A stretch of DNA of 64,000 bases from an uncultured Clostridia bacterium (GTDB lineage Bacteria; Bacillota; Clostridia; Christensenellales; UBA1242). The DNA lies in the NCBI GenBank assembly GCA_947062475.1, contig CAMSQA010000008.1, positions 1 to 64,000 of the forward strand, read 5' to 3'. Shown here piece by piece: positions 1 through 8,372 of the stretch. The notes under the pieces were generated by a model. It was not told where the DNA came from. It searched no databases and saw nothing but the letters and a program-made list of their open reading frames with translations. The position numbers and the translations under genes are program-made. The first letter of the stretch is position 1, and each line of letters opens with the position of its first letter.

Positions 1-180
1 GGACCTGTAATGCCTTGTATTCCTTGAAGTCCTTGAATACCTTGAGGGCCTGTAGTACCAGTTGGACCAGTAGCACCAGTAGCTCCTGTTGGACCTGTAA
101 TGCCTTGTATTCCTTGAAGTCCTTGAATACCTTGAGGGCCTGTAGTACCAGTTGGACCAGTAGCACCAGTAGCACCAGTT
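1..180. repeat. 90-bp tandem repeat in the collagen-like gene
   Basis: Bases 1-90 recur at 91-180 with only one or two changes near the unit end. Each unit encodes 30 residues, ten Gly-X-Y triplets. The next unit, from 181, is clearly diverged. The array probably continues beyond the left edge. Confidence 0.9.
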
Positions 181-650
181 GGACCTGTTAAACCTGTAGT
201 TCCAGTTGCACCAGTAGAGCCAGTTGCACCAGCAGGACCAATGTTTCCTTGAAGTCCTTGAATGCCTTGTGGACCAGTAGGACCAGTAGGACCAGTTGCT
301 CCTGTTGGGCCTATTATACTTGAACCTGTCGCTCCAGTAGCACCTGTCGCTCCTGTAGGACCAGTAGGCCCTTGAGGTCCAGTATTACCTTGAAGTCCCT
401 GAACACCTTGAGGACCAGTAGGTCCAATTAAGCCAGTTGCGCCTGTAGGGCCAGTAGCTCCAGTAACGCCTGTTATACTTGGACCAGTTGGGCCAGTAGC
501 TCCAGTTGCACCAACAGGACCTGCAGGACCAGTAGGGCCTTGAGGGCCTCTAGGACCTGGTATAGGTTGTGTTGGTATATTGCAATGATTGTGGTGACAT
601 GGATTTGGATGCCAACCACAACATCTATTATTTCCATAAAAAAAAGTCAT
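1..650 (-). CDS. Collagen-like (Gly-X-Y) repeat protein, exosporium/BclA type, 5' part only
   Basis: The gene reads leftwards from ATG at 648-650 and is open to the window edge without a stop, so only about 216 N-terminal codons are seen. A short head of about 34 residues rich in Cys, His and Asn (two adjacent Cys near residue 10, then a CHHNHC stretch) is followed by uninterrupted Gly-X-Y triplets, mostly GPTG/GATG, with interspersed [10 protein letters not shown] blocks. Such collagen-like regions are known from exosporium and spore-surface filaments of Bacillus and Clostridia. An AAGAGG ribosome site lies about 10 nt before the ATG. The sporulation genes elsewhere in the window fit a spore-surface role, but that is inference. 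A phage or vegetative surface fibre is the alternative. Confidence 0.85.
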   Translation of the reverse strand, partial: MTFFYGNNRCCGWHPNPCHHNHCNIPTQPIPGPRGPQGPTGPAGPVGATGATGPTGPSITGVTGATGPTGATGLIGPTGPQGVQGLQGNTGPQGPTGPTGATGATGATGSSIIGPTGATGPTGPTGPQGIQGLQGNIGPAGATGSTGATGTTGLTGPTGATGATGPTGTTGPQGIQGLQGIQGITGPTGATGATGPTGTTGPQGIQGLQGIQGITG

Positions 651-661
651 AGTATTTTATC

Positions 662-683
662 CTCTTAGGCAAGACAAAAGTCT
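662..683 (-). promoter_or_regulatory. Hairpin in the 5' leader of the collagen-like gene
   Basis: An inverted repeat AGGC-AGAC / GTCT-T-GCCT with a TTTT loop and one bulged base lies on the minus strand directly beside the AAGAGG ribosome site. It could affect translation or mRNA stability. The rest of 684-886 is AT-rich and I see nothing else in it. Confidence 0.35.
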
Positions 684-886
684 GCCTATTCACATCATAT
701 TCAAAAGTAAAGTAAAATGTTTCGGTAAAATAATAAAATAATTTAGACATATTTAATAAAAAAATTTGATAAATTATTAATAAAATTCAATATATGCCTA
801 TTATGAATTTAGCAATAAAAATAATACAAAATCAAAATTTATTTTTGAGTAATTTGAAGAAGTCTAATCTTCAATTTCTTTAAAAT

Positions 887-911
887 AAAAAATAACAGGA
901 CAAACCTGTTA
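887..911 (-). terminator. Duplicated intrinsic terminator
   Basis: AACAGG-TTTG-TCCTGTT hairpin followed by ATTTTTT on the minus strand. It is the second copy of the tRNA-Glu terminator. Confidence 0.7.
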
Positions 912-932
912 TAATGGTAGCCTCAAGGGGAA
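887..932 (-). repeat. Copy of the tRNA-Glu 3' end plus terminator (46-bp direct repeat)
   Basis: Bases 887-932 are identical to 1003-1048. The copy contains, on the minus strand, the last ~18 nt of tRNA-Glu (3' side of the T-stem, acceptor strand, CCA) and the terminator hairpin, but none of the tRNA body. Between the copies (933-1002) are two perfect small hairpins (943-958 and 972-987). An 11-nt T-arm-like sequence at 982-992 lies in the opposite orientation. This looks like a rearranged tRNA remnant or an old attachment site. Confidence 0.8.
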
Positions 933-1001
933 CCTCACCCTAAAAATCATACGATTTTCAGGGAACCTGAACGAACCCAGTGGTTCGATTCCTGTAAAAA
1001 C

Positions 1002-1027
1002 AAAAAAATAACAGGACAAACCTGTTA
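1002..1027 (-). terminator. Terminator of tRNA-Glu
   Basis: Minus strand: AACAGG stem, TTTG loop, CCTGTT stem, then a run of seven T, starting 4 nt after the encoded CCA. Confidence 0.85.
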
Positions 1028-1030
1028 TAA

Positions 1031-1105
1031 TGGTAGCCTCAAGGGGAATCGAACCCCTGATTCCGCCGTGAAAGGGCGATGTCTTAACCGCTTGACCATG
1101 AGGCC
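1031..1105 (-). tRNA. tRNA-Glu (anticodon UUC)
   Basis: The 75-nt sequence folds as a cloverleaf. The acceptor GGCCTCA pairs with TGAGGCT (first pair G-U), the D-arm carries AAGCGGTTAAGA, and the anticodon stem TCGCC/GGCGG holds loop CTTTCAC, giving anticodon TTC. The T-arm is AGGGG-TTCGATT-CCCCT. The 3' CCA is encoded. It is transcribed leftwards from its own promoter and ends at its own terminator. Confidence 0.97.
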
Positions 1106-1132
1106 TTACAAAAATATTTTTGATACTTTTTA

Positions 1133-1161
1133 AGTATAGTCAAATTAATTTCTCTTGTCAA
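1133..1161 (-). promoter_or_regulatory. Sigma-A promoter of tRNA-Glu
   Basis: Minus strand TTGACA (1161-1156), 17-bp spacer, TATACT (1138-1133). The predicted start lies about 20 nt before the mature tRNA. Confidence 0.85.
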
Positions 1162-1240
1162 GGGTTTTTTATATATTTTTCATAAAAATGTCAAAATTTT
1201 TGGGCAGGTAACAATAAAAATTATTGATATGATAAGATTT

Positions 1241-1954
1241 TCAAGTTCTTCTTGCAACAGCACAAGCATAAATGTTTTTTGCTTTATTGCAAAGTTTTGC
1301 ACATGTTTCAATAGTTGCTCCAGTTGTGATAATGTCATCAATCAGTAAAATATTTTTATTTTTGATTACTGAATTATTTAAAAGCATAATTGAATTTTCT
1401 AGATTTGTCTGCCTTTCATTGTAATTTAAAAGTTTTTGATTTTTAGTTTGAGTGACTTTATAAAGCACATCAACCACTGGTTTTGAGGTTATTTTACTAA
1501 GTTCTTCAGCAAGGACTTTTGCAGGATTATAACCTCTTTTTCTTATCGTCTTTTTATGTGAGGGAATAGGTATTATCACATCATATTCGAGTTGCTCAAC
1601 TTCAAGTCTTTGTGCTATAAATTCTGCAAAACCTTTTGCGAGGTATTTTGCACCATCACTTTTAAATTGCAGAATAGCTTTTCTGACGATCCCATCATAA
1701 CGAAATGGACTGTAAACTTTTTTAAAATGTCTTTTCATTTTTTGACAATGTTCGCAAACGATATTTCCTTCTTTAATAGAAGTATCACAGATTTCACAGC
1801 GATTGCCTTCATTAAAAATATCTTGTTTAAGACAATCTTTACATATAAAATCAGAGGGAATATCTTTGCCACAAAATATACACTTAAATTTATCTGGAAA
1901 AAGTGCGTCTAATATTAAATCTTTAATTTTTAGAAATTTTGTTTTTAAATTCAT
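1241..1954 (-). CDS. comFC: ComF family protein (amidophosphoribosyltransferase-like)
   Basis: 237 residues. The N-terminal third has four CxxC-type pairs (CIFC, CKDC, CEIC, CEHC), the putative zinc ribbon typical of ComF/GntX proteins. The C-terminal part is a type I phosphoribosyltransferase fold with the PRPP-binding signature LLIDDIITTGAT near residues 203-214 and an RGYN motif before it. ComFC-type proteins take part in DNA uptake and processing in naturally competent bacteria. Elsewhere the exact reaction is not settled. It starts 16 bp after the recD2 stop on the same strand, so the two DNA-metabolism genes are probably one transcript. Full length. Confidence 0.9.
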   Translation of the reverse strand: MNLKTKFLKIKDLILDALFPDKFKCIFCGKDIPSDFICKDCLKQDIFNEGNRCEICDTSIKEGNIVCEHCQKMKRHFKKVYSPFRYDGIVRKAILQFKSDGAKYLAKGFAEFIAQRLEVEQLEYDVIIPIPSHKKTIRKRGYNPAKVLAEELSKITSKPVVDVLYKVTQTKNQKLLNYNERQTNLENSIMLLNNSVIKNKNILLIDDIITTGATIETCAKLCNKAKNIYACAVARRT

Positions 1955-1970
1955 ACAATCCTTAGTTTAA

Positions 1971-4208
1971 TTAATCAAAAAGTTCTCTAATTTTCTTTTC
2001 GCAAGCAATCAAAAAGTCTTTAAGAAGGGTAAATCTTTGCACTGTATAGTTGTTTGATACCATTCGTTTTAAGTTTTTCTGTTCGCCAACGATGACAACC
2101 ATTTTTTTTGCACGTGTGACAGCGGTATAGATCAGATTTCTTGTCAAAATCATGCTTGGCCCTGCAATAGCAGGAATAATAACAATATCAAATTCCGAGC
2201 CTTGACTTTTGTGAATTGTGATTGCATAAGCAAGAGAAAGTTGGCTAATCTCAGTGCGAGGGTAAAGGCAGCGTCTGCCATCTTCAAAAGAAACAACCAT
2301 TTCTCCTGTTTGAAAGTCAATTAATTCAACATATCCAATGTCTCCGTTGAAAACACCTTCGCCTTCTTCTTCAATAAATCCCACTCGTTTTTTCCAAATG
2401 AGGTTGTAGTTGTTGGTGGTTTGCATGACCTTGTCACCAGTTCTAAAAATAGTGTCACCAACTACCAATTCCATTTTTTGCATTGAAGGAGGGTTGATGG
2501 CTTCTTGCAAACTTTTATTAAGATTGTCGATTCCGCAAATTCCAGCTTTTAATGGTGCAAGCACTTGAATTTGTTGAGAAACAAGCCCTGTAAACTTTGG
2601 CAATCTTCGAACGACCATATCAACAATAGAATTTTTCATAGCACCAATGTCATTTCGTTCTTCAAAGAAAAAATCCTTTGAAGAGTTGTCAATATAAGGC
2701 ATTTTACCAGAATTTATAAGGTGAGCATTGGTAATAATTAGACTGTCATCACTTTGTCGAAAAATTTTGGTAAGCATTGAGACTTTTATAATTCCGCTTT
2801 TAATAATATCATCCAAAACATTTCCAGCACCCACACTTGGTAATTGATCCTTGTCGCCTACTAAGATTAATTTGCAATCGCGTGGCAACGCCTTGCAAAG
2901 ATGATTCATGACAGCGACATCAACCATAGAGACTTCATCGACTATGACAGCATTGACCTTAAAAGTATTGTTTTCATTATAGACAAATCGACTAATAGCG
3001 TTTATATCACCACTGGCAACTTCAAGTGCCCTATGAATTGTTTTTCCTTCCTCGCCAGTGCTGTCTGAAAGTCGTTTTGATGCACGTCCTGTTGGTGCCA
3101 ACAGAAGATATTTTTGATCATTTTGTTTTAATATTTCAATTATGCATTTGATTATTGTGGTCTTACCTGTTCCTGGCCCTCCAGTGATAACAGAAACACC
3201 ACTGTTTATTGAATTTATGATAGCATTTTTTTGCTCTTGGTGAAAAGTGATATTAAATTTTTCCTCAAAATGCTTGATTTCGTCATCGATATTTTTTGTT
3301 TGATTGAGGATAGAACTATTTAAAAGTGCAAGTTTTTGTGCGATAGCATTTTCATAAAAATAATATTTTGAAGGTGCGACAATTTCATAATCGTTATGCC
3401 ATAATAGAATGACAGATTTATCAAGAGTAAGATTTGAAAGTGCATCATCAAAAAGTTGTTGATTGAGGTCATATTCAAGTTCAAGCAGCTGTGCAGATTG
3501 AGAAAGCAGCATATTTTTTGGCAGATAGGTGTTGCCAGTTTTTTCTACAGAAGTGTTGAGGGTGTGAATAATGCCTGCTCGCACTCTATATTCACTGTTT
3601 GAAGCAATTCCGATTGACTTTGCAATTTTATCAGCAGTAGAAAATCCAATACCTGAAATATCTTCAACTAGTCGATAAGGATTATTTTTGACAATTTCAA
3701 TGGTCTTGTTTCCATAAATCTCATAAATCTTTAAAGACATATTGGTTGTGATATTATATTTTTGTAGAAACATTACTGCATTTTGCATCTTTTTAAGTTC
3801 TTTAAATTTATCACCAATTTCAAGTGCTTTCTTCATTGAAATATTTTTTACTTCTGCAAGAGATGAAGGTGAAAATTCTATTACATCAAAAGTTTGCTCT
3901 TTGAAATGATTGACAATGTTTTTTGCCGTAGCTGGGCCAACGCCTTTGATAAGCCCTGAGGAAAGATATCTTTCAATTCCAGCAAGCGAAGTGGGCAAAA
4001 CCACTTCATAAGAGGTGAAGGCAAACTGATATCCATATTTTGAATTGTTTACATATTCTCCTTCTAAAGAAAGATTTTGACCAACATCAGCATTGACAAG
4101 TTTACCCACACAAGGCACAGGTGTGGATTTAAAATCAAGAATAAAAACTGTATAACCATTTTGGTCATTTCTAAAAATTATCTCTTCGATAGGTCCTTCA
4201 ATTTGCAT
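1971..4208 (-). CDS. recD2: RecD2-type ATP-dependent 5'-3' DNA helicase
   Basis: 745 residues, usual size for RecD2. An N-terminal OB-like region and helix-hairpin-helix segments (GVGPATAKNI, GIGFSTADKI) precede a superfamily 1B helicase core. Walker A is GGPGTGKT (residues 343-350), Walker B is VDEVSM, and motifs near the end include AITIHKSQGSEFD and YTAVTRAK. RecD2 unwinds DNA in repair and is found in bacteria without RecBCD. There is no Shine-Dalgarno sequence before the ATG. A TAAAAT -10 box ends exactly 6 nt upstream, so the mRNA is predicted to be leaderless. Confidence 0.95.
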   Translation of the reverse strand: MQIEGPIEEIIFRNDQNGYTVFILDFKSTPVPCVGKLVNADVGQNLSLEGEYVNNSKYGYQFAFTSYEVVLPTSLAGIERYLSSGLIKGVGPATAKNIVNHFKEQTFDVIEFSPSSLAEVKNISMKKALEIGDKFKELKKMQNAVMFLQKYNITTNMSLKIYEIYGNKTIEIVKNNPYRLVEDISGIGFSTADKIAKSIGIASNSEYRVRAGIIHTLNTSVEKTGNTYLPKNMLLSQSAQLLELEYDLNQQLFDDALSNLTLDKSVILLWHNDYEIVAPSKYYFYENAIAQKLALLNSSILNQTKNIDDEIKHFEEKFNITFHQEQKNAIINSINSGVSVITGGPGTGKTTIIKCIIEILKQNDQKYLLLAPTGRASKRLSDSTGEEGKTIHRALEVASGDINAISRFVYNENNTFKVNAVIVDEVSMVDVAVMNHLCKALPRDCKLILVGDKDQLPSVGAGNVLDDIIKSGIIKVSMLTKIFRQSDDSLIITNAHLINSGKMPYIDNSSKDFFFEERNDIGAMKNSIVDMVVRRLPKFTGLVSQQIQVLAPLKAGICGIDNLNKSLQEAINPPSMQKMELVVGDTIFRTGDKVMQTTNNYNLIWKKRVGFIEEEGEGVFNGDIGYVELIDFQTGEMVVSFEDGRRCLYPRTEISQLSLAYAITIHKSQGSEFDIVIIPAIAGPSMILTRNLIYTAVTRAKKMVVIVGEQKNLKRMVSNNYTVQRFTLLKDFLIACEKKIRELFD

Positions 4209-4214
4209 GATTAT

Positions 4215-4244
4215 ATTTTAATATCAATCAACCTTAAAAATCAA
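4215..4244 (-). promoter_or_regulatory. Promoter of recD2, leaderless type
   Basis: Minus strand TTGATT (4244-4239), 18-bp spacer, TAAAAT (4220-4215), then 6 nt to the ATG at 4208. Transcription is predicted to begin at or within a base of the A of the ATG. Confidence 0.55.
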
Positions 4245-4393
4245 CTAAAAAACACTTGCAATTCAAAAAAATTTTTTATATACTATAAGAGCATTCAAAA
4301 GCAAAACAAAATTGCAAAAAGAAATATATTGGATAAAACTTTTGCAAACAGCAAGTCTTTTCCAAGCATAAAAATTATAAACAAGAGAGAACT

Positions 4394-4777
4394 ATGAAAA
4401 GAGCGAGTAATTTAATAGAAATTGAATCTTTACTTGAAAATTTAATGAAGAAAAATAGTAAGAGTGGTATTTTAAGAATGAAAATACTTTTCTTTAGTCG
4501 TCTTTATGAAAATCTATCAATAAGCATGATTATTGAAAAATTAGGTATTCAAAAGACAAATTTTGCACTCATGAGTTCATCACTTGAAAAAGAAGGATGT
4601 CTCATTATTAAAAAATCTAACCTTGATAGAAGATGTAGGGTGATAGAACTTACAGAAAAGGGAAATAAAGAGCTTGATGAATATTTAAAAGAAATCGATA
4701 AGATTTTGGCTGCGACTTCACCAGAGCTTGATTATGCAATTGAAATACTCGGCAAATATTTAAATAGAATAATATAA
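4394..4777 (+). CDS. MarR-like winged-helix transcriptional regulator
   Basis: 127 residues. A helical N-terminus leads to a winged helix (about residues 35-95) with the MarR-type wing region LEKEGCLIIKKSNLDRRCR followed by VIELTEKGNKEL, the usual DxR...xLT.kG pattern. MarR proteins bind DNA as dimers and commonly repress neighbouring genes in response to small ligands. AGAGAGAA lies just before the ATG. Downstream is cysS, about 140 bp away, and upstream is the divergent recD2. Neither is an obvious target, so the regulon is unknown. Confidence 0.75.
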   Translation: MKRASNLIEIESLLENLMKKNSKSGILRMKILFFSRLYENLSISMIIEKLGIQKTNFALMSSSLEKEGCLIIKKSNLDRRCRVIELTEKGNKELDEYLKEIDKILAATSPELDYAIEILGKYLNRII

Positions 4778-4918
4778 AATTTATAAGAAAAATTTTGAAA
4801 ATACAAAATGAAATAATTTGATAAATAAAACAAAATTTTCAAAAAATTTAAGAAAAATTGAATAAAAAATTAAAAAAACAGTAAAAAAATACTGTTTTGC
4901 TTGAAATTTGAGGGAAAT

Positions 4919-6316
4919 ATGATAAAATTTTACAACACTTTGACAAGACGCAAAGAAGAATTTAAACCAATTGAAGAAAATAAAGTCAAAATGTATGCTT
5001 GCGGAATTACTGTTTCTGGTAATGCTCACATTGGCCATCTTTATCAAGCCATGATATATGATATCATCAGAAAAGTTTTAGTCAGAAATGGTTATGAAGT
5101 TGCTTATGCAAGAAATTATACAGATATTGATGATAAAATTATTGCAAAGGCAAATGAACTTGGTGTCAATTCTGACGATTATGCAAAAGAAATGATTGAA
5201 AAAATAAATGAAGAAATGAAGTATTTTCAAGTTGATGAGCCTGATATTTGGCTGAAAGCGACAGAAAATATCGAAAATATAATCAATTTTATCCAAAAAT
5301 TGATAAATAAAGGCTTTGCCTATCCTACAAAAAAAGGTGATGTTTATTTTGCTGTTGAAAATTTCCATCGCTATGGTGCTCTTTCCAATAGAAATTTGGA
5401 AAATGCTAAGAATGGCTATCGTATCGATAATGATGAAGAAAAATTAAATCCACTTGATTTTGCTTTATGGAAAAGTGCAAAAGAGGGAGAACCTTTTTGG
5501 ATTTCGCCATGGGGAAAGGGTAGACCAGGTTGGCATATTGAATGTTCAACTATGAATATGCAGGCTTTTGGAGAGCAGATTGATATTCATGGCGGTGGTA
5601 GAGATTTAATTTTTCCACATCATGAAAATGAAATTGCTCAAACTGAAGCATTGACAGGAAAGCAATTTTCAAAATATTGGATTCATAATGGCCTTATAAA
5701 AGTTGAAGGTCAAAAGATGAGCAAAAGTCTTGGCAATACTATTACACTTGAAGAGCTTAGAAAGAAATATCACCCAGAAGTTGTAAAGTTTGCTCTTCTT
5801 CAAAATAGCTATCGAAGTGATATAAATATTACTGAAGCAAACTTCAAACAGGCAGAAAAACATATCAACAGTTTTTATCAAGTTTTAGCTGAAATTGAAG
5901 AAAAATTTGATATAAATCAAGAAAAAATGCAAGAAAAATATCAAAAAGACGTTTTTGATGCAATGAATGATGATTTCAACACTCCAAAAGCATTATCGTA
6001 TTTGTTTGAGATTTTTAAAGTTATGCAAAAGAAAATTGAAGAAAATGATGCAAGCGTGGTGGAAGATTACCATGGAGTAAAGAAAGCATATGAAGATTTA
6101 GGACTTTTTATCAATAATTCTTTAGATGTGCTTGATTTTATCAAACAAAAAAGTCAAGATGAAATTCCTCAAGAAATTAAACTTCTTGCAGAAAAAAGAT
6201 GGCAGTCAAAGATAGATAAAAACTTTGCTCTTGCAGATAATTTAAGAGGGCAGTTGCTTGAAAAAGGCTATGCTATAAAAGATAGTAAAGAAGGTTATGA
6301 AATTCAAAAAATTTGA
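4919..6316 (+). CDS. cysS: Cysteinyl-tRNA synthetase
   Basis: 465 residues, normal for bacterial CysRS. It charges tRNA-Cys in the cytoplasm. The class I signatures are HIGH (residues 37-40) and KMSKS (266-270). The zinc ligands that select cysteine are visible: C28, C209, H234 and a nearby Glu (HHENE). The ATG at 4919 has GAGGG just upstream. A TTG at 4901 would add six residues without a better ribosome site. The C-terminal half is the usual DALR-type helical domain. No T-box was found in the 140-bp upstream region. An intrinsic terminator follows at 6340. Confidence 0.97.
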   Translation: MIKFYNTLTRRKEEFKPIEENKVKMYACGITVSGNAHIGHLYQAMIYDIIRKVLVRNGYEVAYARNYTDIDDKIIAKANELGVNSDDYAKEMIEKINEEMKYFQVDEPDIWLKATENIENIINFIQKLINKGFAYPTKKGDVYFAVENFHRYGALSNRNLENAKNGYRIDNDEEKLNPLDFALWKSAKEGEPFWISPWGKGRPGWHIECSTMNMQAFGEQIDIHGGGRDLIFPHHENEIAQTEALTGKQFSKYWIHNGLIKVEGQKMSKSLGNTITLEELRKKYHPEVVKFALLQNSYRSDINITEANFKQAEKHINSFYQVLAEIEEKFDINQEKMQEKYQKDVFDAMNDDFNTPKALSYLFEIFKVMQKKIEENDASVVEDYHGVKKAYEDLGLFINNSLDVLDFIKQKSQDEIPQEIKLLAEKRWQSKIDKNFALADNLRGQLLEKGYAIKDSKEGYEIQKI

Positions 6317-6339
6317 ATTTAACGTTTCTTAAATTGAAA

Positions 6340-6369
6340 TAAAAAGTGCGAATTTCTCGTGCTTTTTTA
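6340..6369 (+). terminator. Terminator of cysS
   Basis: AAAAGTGCGA / TCGTGCTTTT stem with two G-U pairs, then a T-run. Confidence 0.7.
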
Positions 6370-6379
6370 AATATAGATA

Positions 6380-6408
6380 TTGACTATTTCCATGTTTTGG
6401 TATATAAT
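6380..6408 (+). promoter_or_regulatory. Sigma-A promoter of the ankyrin gene
   Basis: TTGACT (6380-6385), 17-bp spacer, TATAAT (6403-6408), about 24 nt before the ATG. Confidence 0.85.
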
Positions 6409-6432
6409 ATAAAGTATATAGTGGAGGATAAT

Positions 6433-8238
6433 ATGAAATTAGAAAAAATTTATTCAGCTGTTGAAAATTTTGATATTGATTTTTTGAAAAAGGTTGTTGA
6501 AAAAAATAAGATTGATATAAATATGTCTATCAATGAAAAATATGATACCTTGCTTATTTGGTCAATTGAAAATAATATTTGGGATTTGATTAAACCAATA
6601 TTAATAAATAAAAATCTTGATATTAATAAATTGAATTTTTTAAATGTCAATGCTGTTTCTTCTATGATTGTTAATATTCTTTCTGATAAAATTTCTATTG
6701 AGGATAAGAAAAAATATTCAAAAGTTGTCCAAAGTGTCCTTTATAGAAAAGGTATTGATTTGAATAACAACTATGTTGCACAAAAGCCATCTATTAAAAC
6801 ATCATGGCAATATGTATATGACGCGCGCAATCAAATGCCAACCAAAGAAGAAAATGCTATCATTGAAGAATTGGTTCAATCTTTTGCAAGAAAAGAAGGA
6901 TTGGTTACTAATGATGGACAAAATGAACTCATGTATGCCTGCCAAATATGCGATGAAGATTTAGTCAATAAGATTTTTGAATATGGTTATTATGATATCA
7001 ATGCAAAAGATAAAGATAATTTTACTGCACTTCATTATGCAATCATGGGCGGAAATGAAAATATTGTCAATACATTGCTTAGAGTGGATGGAATTGATTT
7101 AAGCATCAAGGCAAATGGCTTTGGTGAAGAAGCTTTTATATTCAGTTTACTAGAGGCTGCTGTTGAAAAAGATGAGACTAAGATTGAAGTTCGCATAAAT
7201 ATCGCTAAGAGATTGTCAAAGCTGAAAGGAATAGATATTAATAGCGAAGATGCAATGGGTTATATCCCTCTCCGCTATGCGGCTGATTTAAAAGATTTGA
7301 CAATTTTCAATGACCTTATTGAAAGAAAAGATTTGGATATCGACCTTGTAAATATGCATTTAACAGGCATAGCATATTCGTTGCTTGAAAAAAAGAATGC
7401 AGAAGGTTTAGACGCACTTGTTAAACTTTTCAATTTAGAAGGTATAAGTCAAAAAGAATTAAATTCTGCTCTCAAGGCATGCCTTGTAAAAGCTATAAAT
7501 AGTGAAGAAGATCAATATTCTGCTGCTTTTGACAGATTAATAGCAAGAAAGAATTTTGATATAAATGCAAAAAGCTTAAACGATAGCAATGTTTTACTTG
7601 AATCAATATTAGCAAAAAATGCTGAAGCAGTTGACAAAGTTTTGGAACGAGAAGAAGTTGATGTAAACAAACCTTTAGTTCATGGTTATCTTGACACAAC
7701 TTTCCAAATTCAAGACATTGAGAATGCACATAAATTAATAAGACATAAATCTTTTGATCCATCAACTGTAGATGAAAATGGTTCAAACATTTTTGGACAT
7801 ATTTTTAGTGATGTTACAGATGCTCTTGACACAGATTCTTTCAGTGCTGTTTGCTCTTTTGTAATGGATGAGTGTGATATCAATAATATTGAGACACTTT
7901 TAAATCATGTTGACAATAAAGGTAATGATGCAATGATGAATGCTGTTTTAAATAATATTGATGCCGATGATATTGAAGTTTTCCTTGCAAACTTAAAGAA
8001 ACATTTTGGTTATGTTGAAATTGATTTTGATAAGACAAACCAAGAAGGCAAGTCTTTAAAAGATATAGTTAAAGAACGCTTTGCTCACAAGACTGAAGTT
8101 GAAATCAATAGAGTTGTGAAAATATTCAAAGATTATAAAAATGCTAATTTCTTGAAAGAGGCAAAAGAGAAAGATCGTATTGATGACATTCAAACTATCG
8201 AACTTGAACCTGTCGTTATTGAAGATAATGAAATATAA
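6433..8238 (+). CDS. Ankyrin-repeat protein
   Basis: 601 residues with no signal peptide or membrane segment. Degenerate ankyrin-type units of about 33 residues recur through the protein. The clearest is at about residues 185-230, where NELMYAC... is followed by a TALHYAIMGGNENIVNTLL unit. A recurring 'xxDIN' ending (DINAKD, DINSED, DINNIE) closes many units. The start is the ATG at 6433 because GGAGG precedes it at the right distance and the promoter ends at 6408. The longer frame from 6346 begins before the promoter. Ankyrin proteins mediate protein-protein contacts. No enzymatic domain is visible and the partner is unknown. It is a single-gene unit with its own promoter and terminator. Confidence 0.8.
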   Translation: MKLEKIYSAVENFDIDFLKKVVEKNKIDINMSINEKYDTLLIWSIENNIWDLIKPILINKNLDINKLNFLNVNAVSSMIVNILSDKISIEDKKKYSKVVQSVLYRKGIDLNNNYVAQKPSIKTSWQYVYDARNQMPTKEENAIIEELVQSFARKEGLVTNDGQNELMYACQICDEDLVNKIFEYGYYDINAKDKDNFTALHYAIMGGNENIVNTLLRVDGIDLSIKANGFGEEAFIFSLLEAAVEKDETKIEVRINIAKRLSKLKGIDINSEDAMGYIPLRYAADLKDLTIFNDLIERKDLDIDLVNMHLTGIAYSLLEKKNAEGLDALVKLFNLEGISQKELNSALKACLVKAINSEEDQYSAAFDRLIARKNFDINAKSLNDSNVLLESILAKNAEAVDKVLEREEVDVNKPLVHGYLDTTFQIQDIENAHKLIRHKSFDPSTVDENGSNIFGHIFSDVTDALDTDSFSAVCSFVMDECDINNIETLLNHVDNKGNDAMMNAVLNNIDADDIEVFLANLKKHFGYVEIDFDKTNQEGKSLKDIVKERFAHKTEVEINRVVKIFKDYKNANFLKEAKEKDRIDDIQTIELEPVVIEDNEI

Positions 8239-8276
8239 CATGAAAATAGTTTTTAAAAATTTAAAAACTAATAAAT

Positions 8277-8308
8277 AAAAATGCTCTGAAAATAGAGCAT
8301 TTTTTTTT
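8277..8308 (+). terminator. Terminator of the ankyrin gene
   Basis: AAAATGCTCT / AGAGCATTTT stem, 6-nt loop, T-run of nine or more. Confidence 0.92.
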
Positions 8309-8317
8309 ATAAAGATA

Positions 8318-8346
8318 TTGAAAAATGCTTTTATAAATGATATAAT
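8318..8346 (+). promoter_or_regulatory. Sigma-A promoter of the ThyX-like gene
   Basis: TTGAAA (8318-8323), 17-bp spacer, TATAAT (8341-8346). AAGGAG follows before the ATG. Confidence 0.85.
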
Positions 8347-8372
8347 ATTAAGGTAATAAGGAGATAGATAAA

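Noticed and set aside
1-300. Possible CRISPR-like repeats
   Set aside because: The repeats are directly adjacent, in frame, and encode Gly-X-Y triplets. There are no unique spacers.
4778-4918. T-box riboswitch before cysS
   Set aside because: The 140 bp are A/T-rich without T-box motifs.
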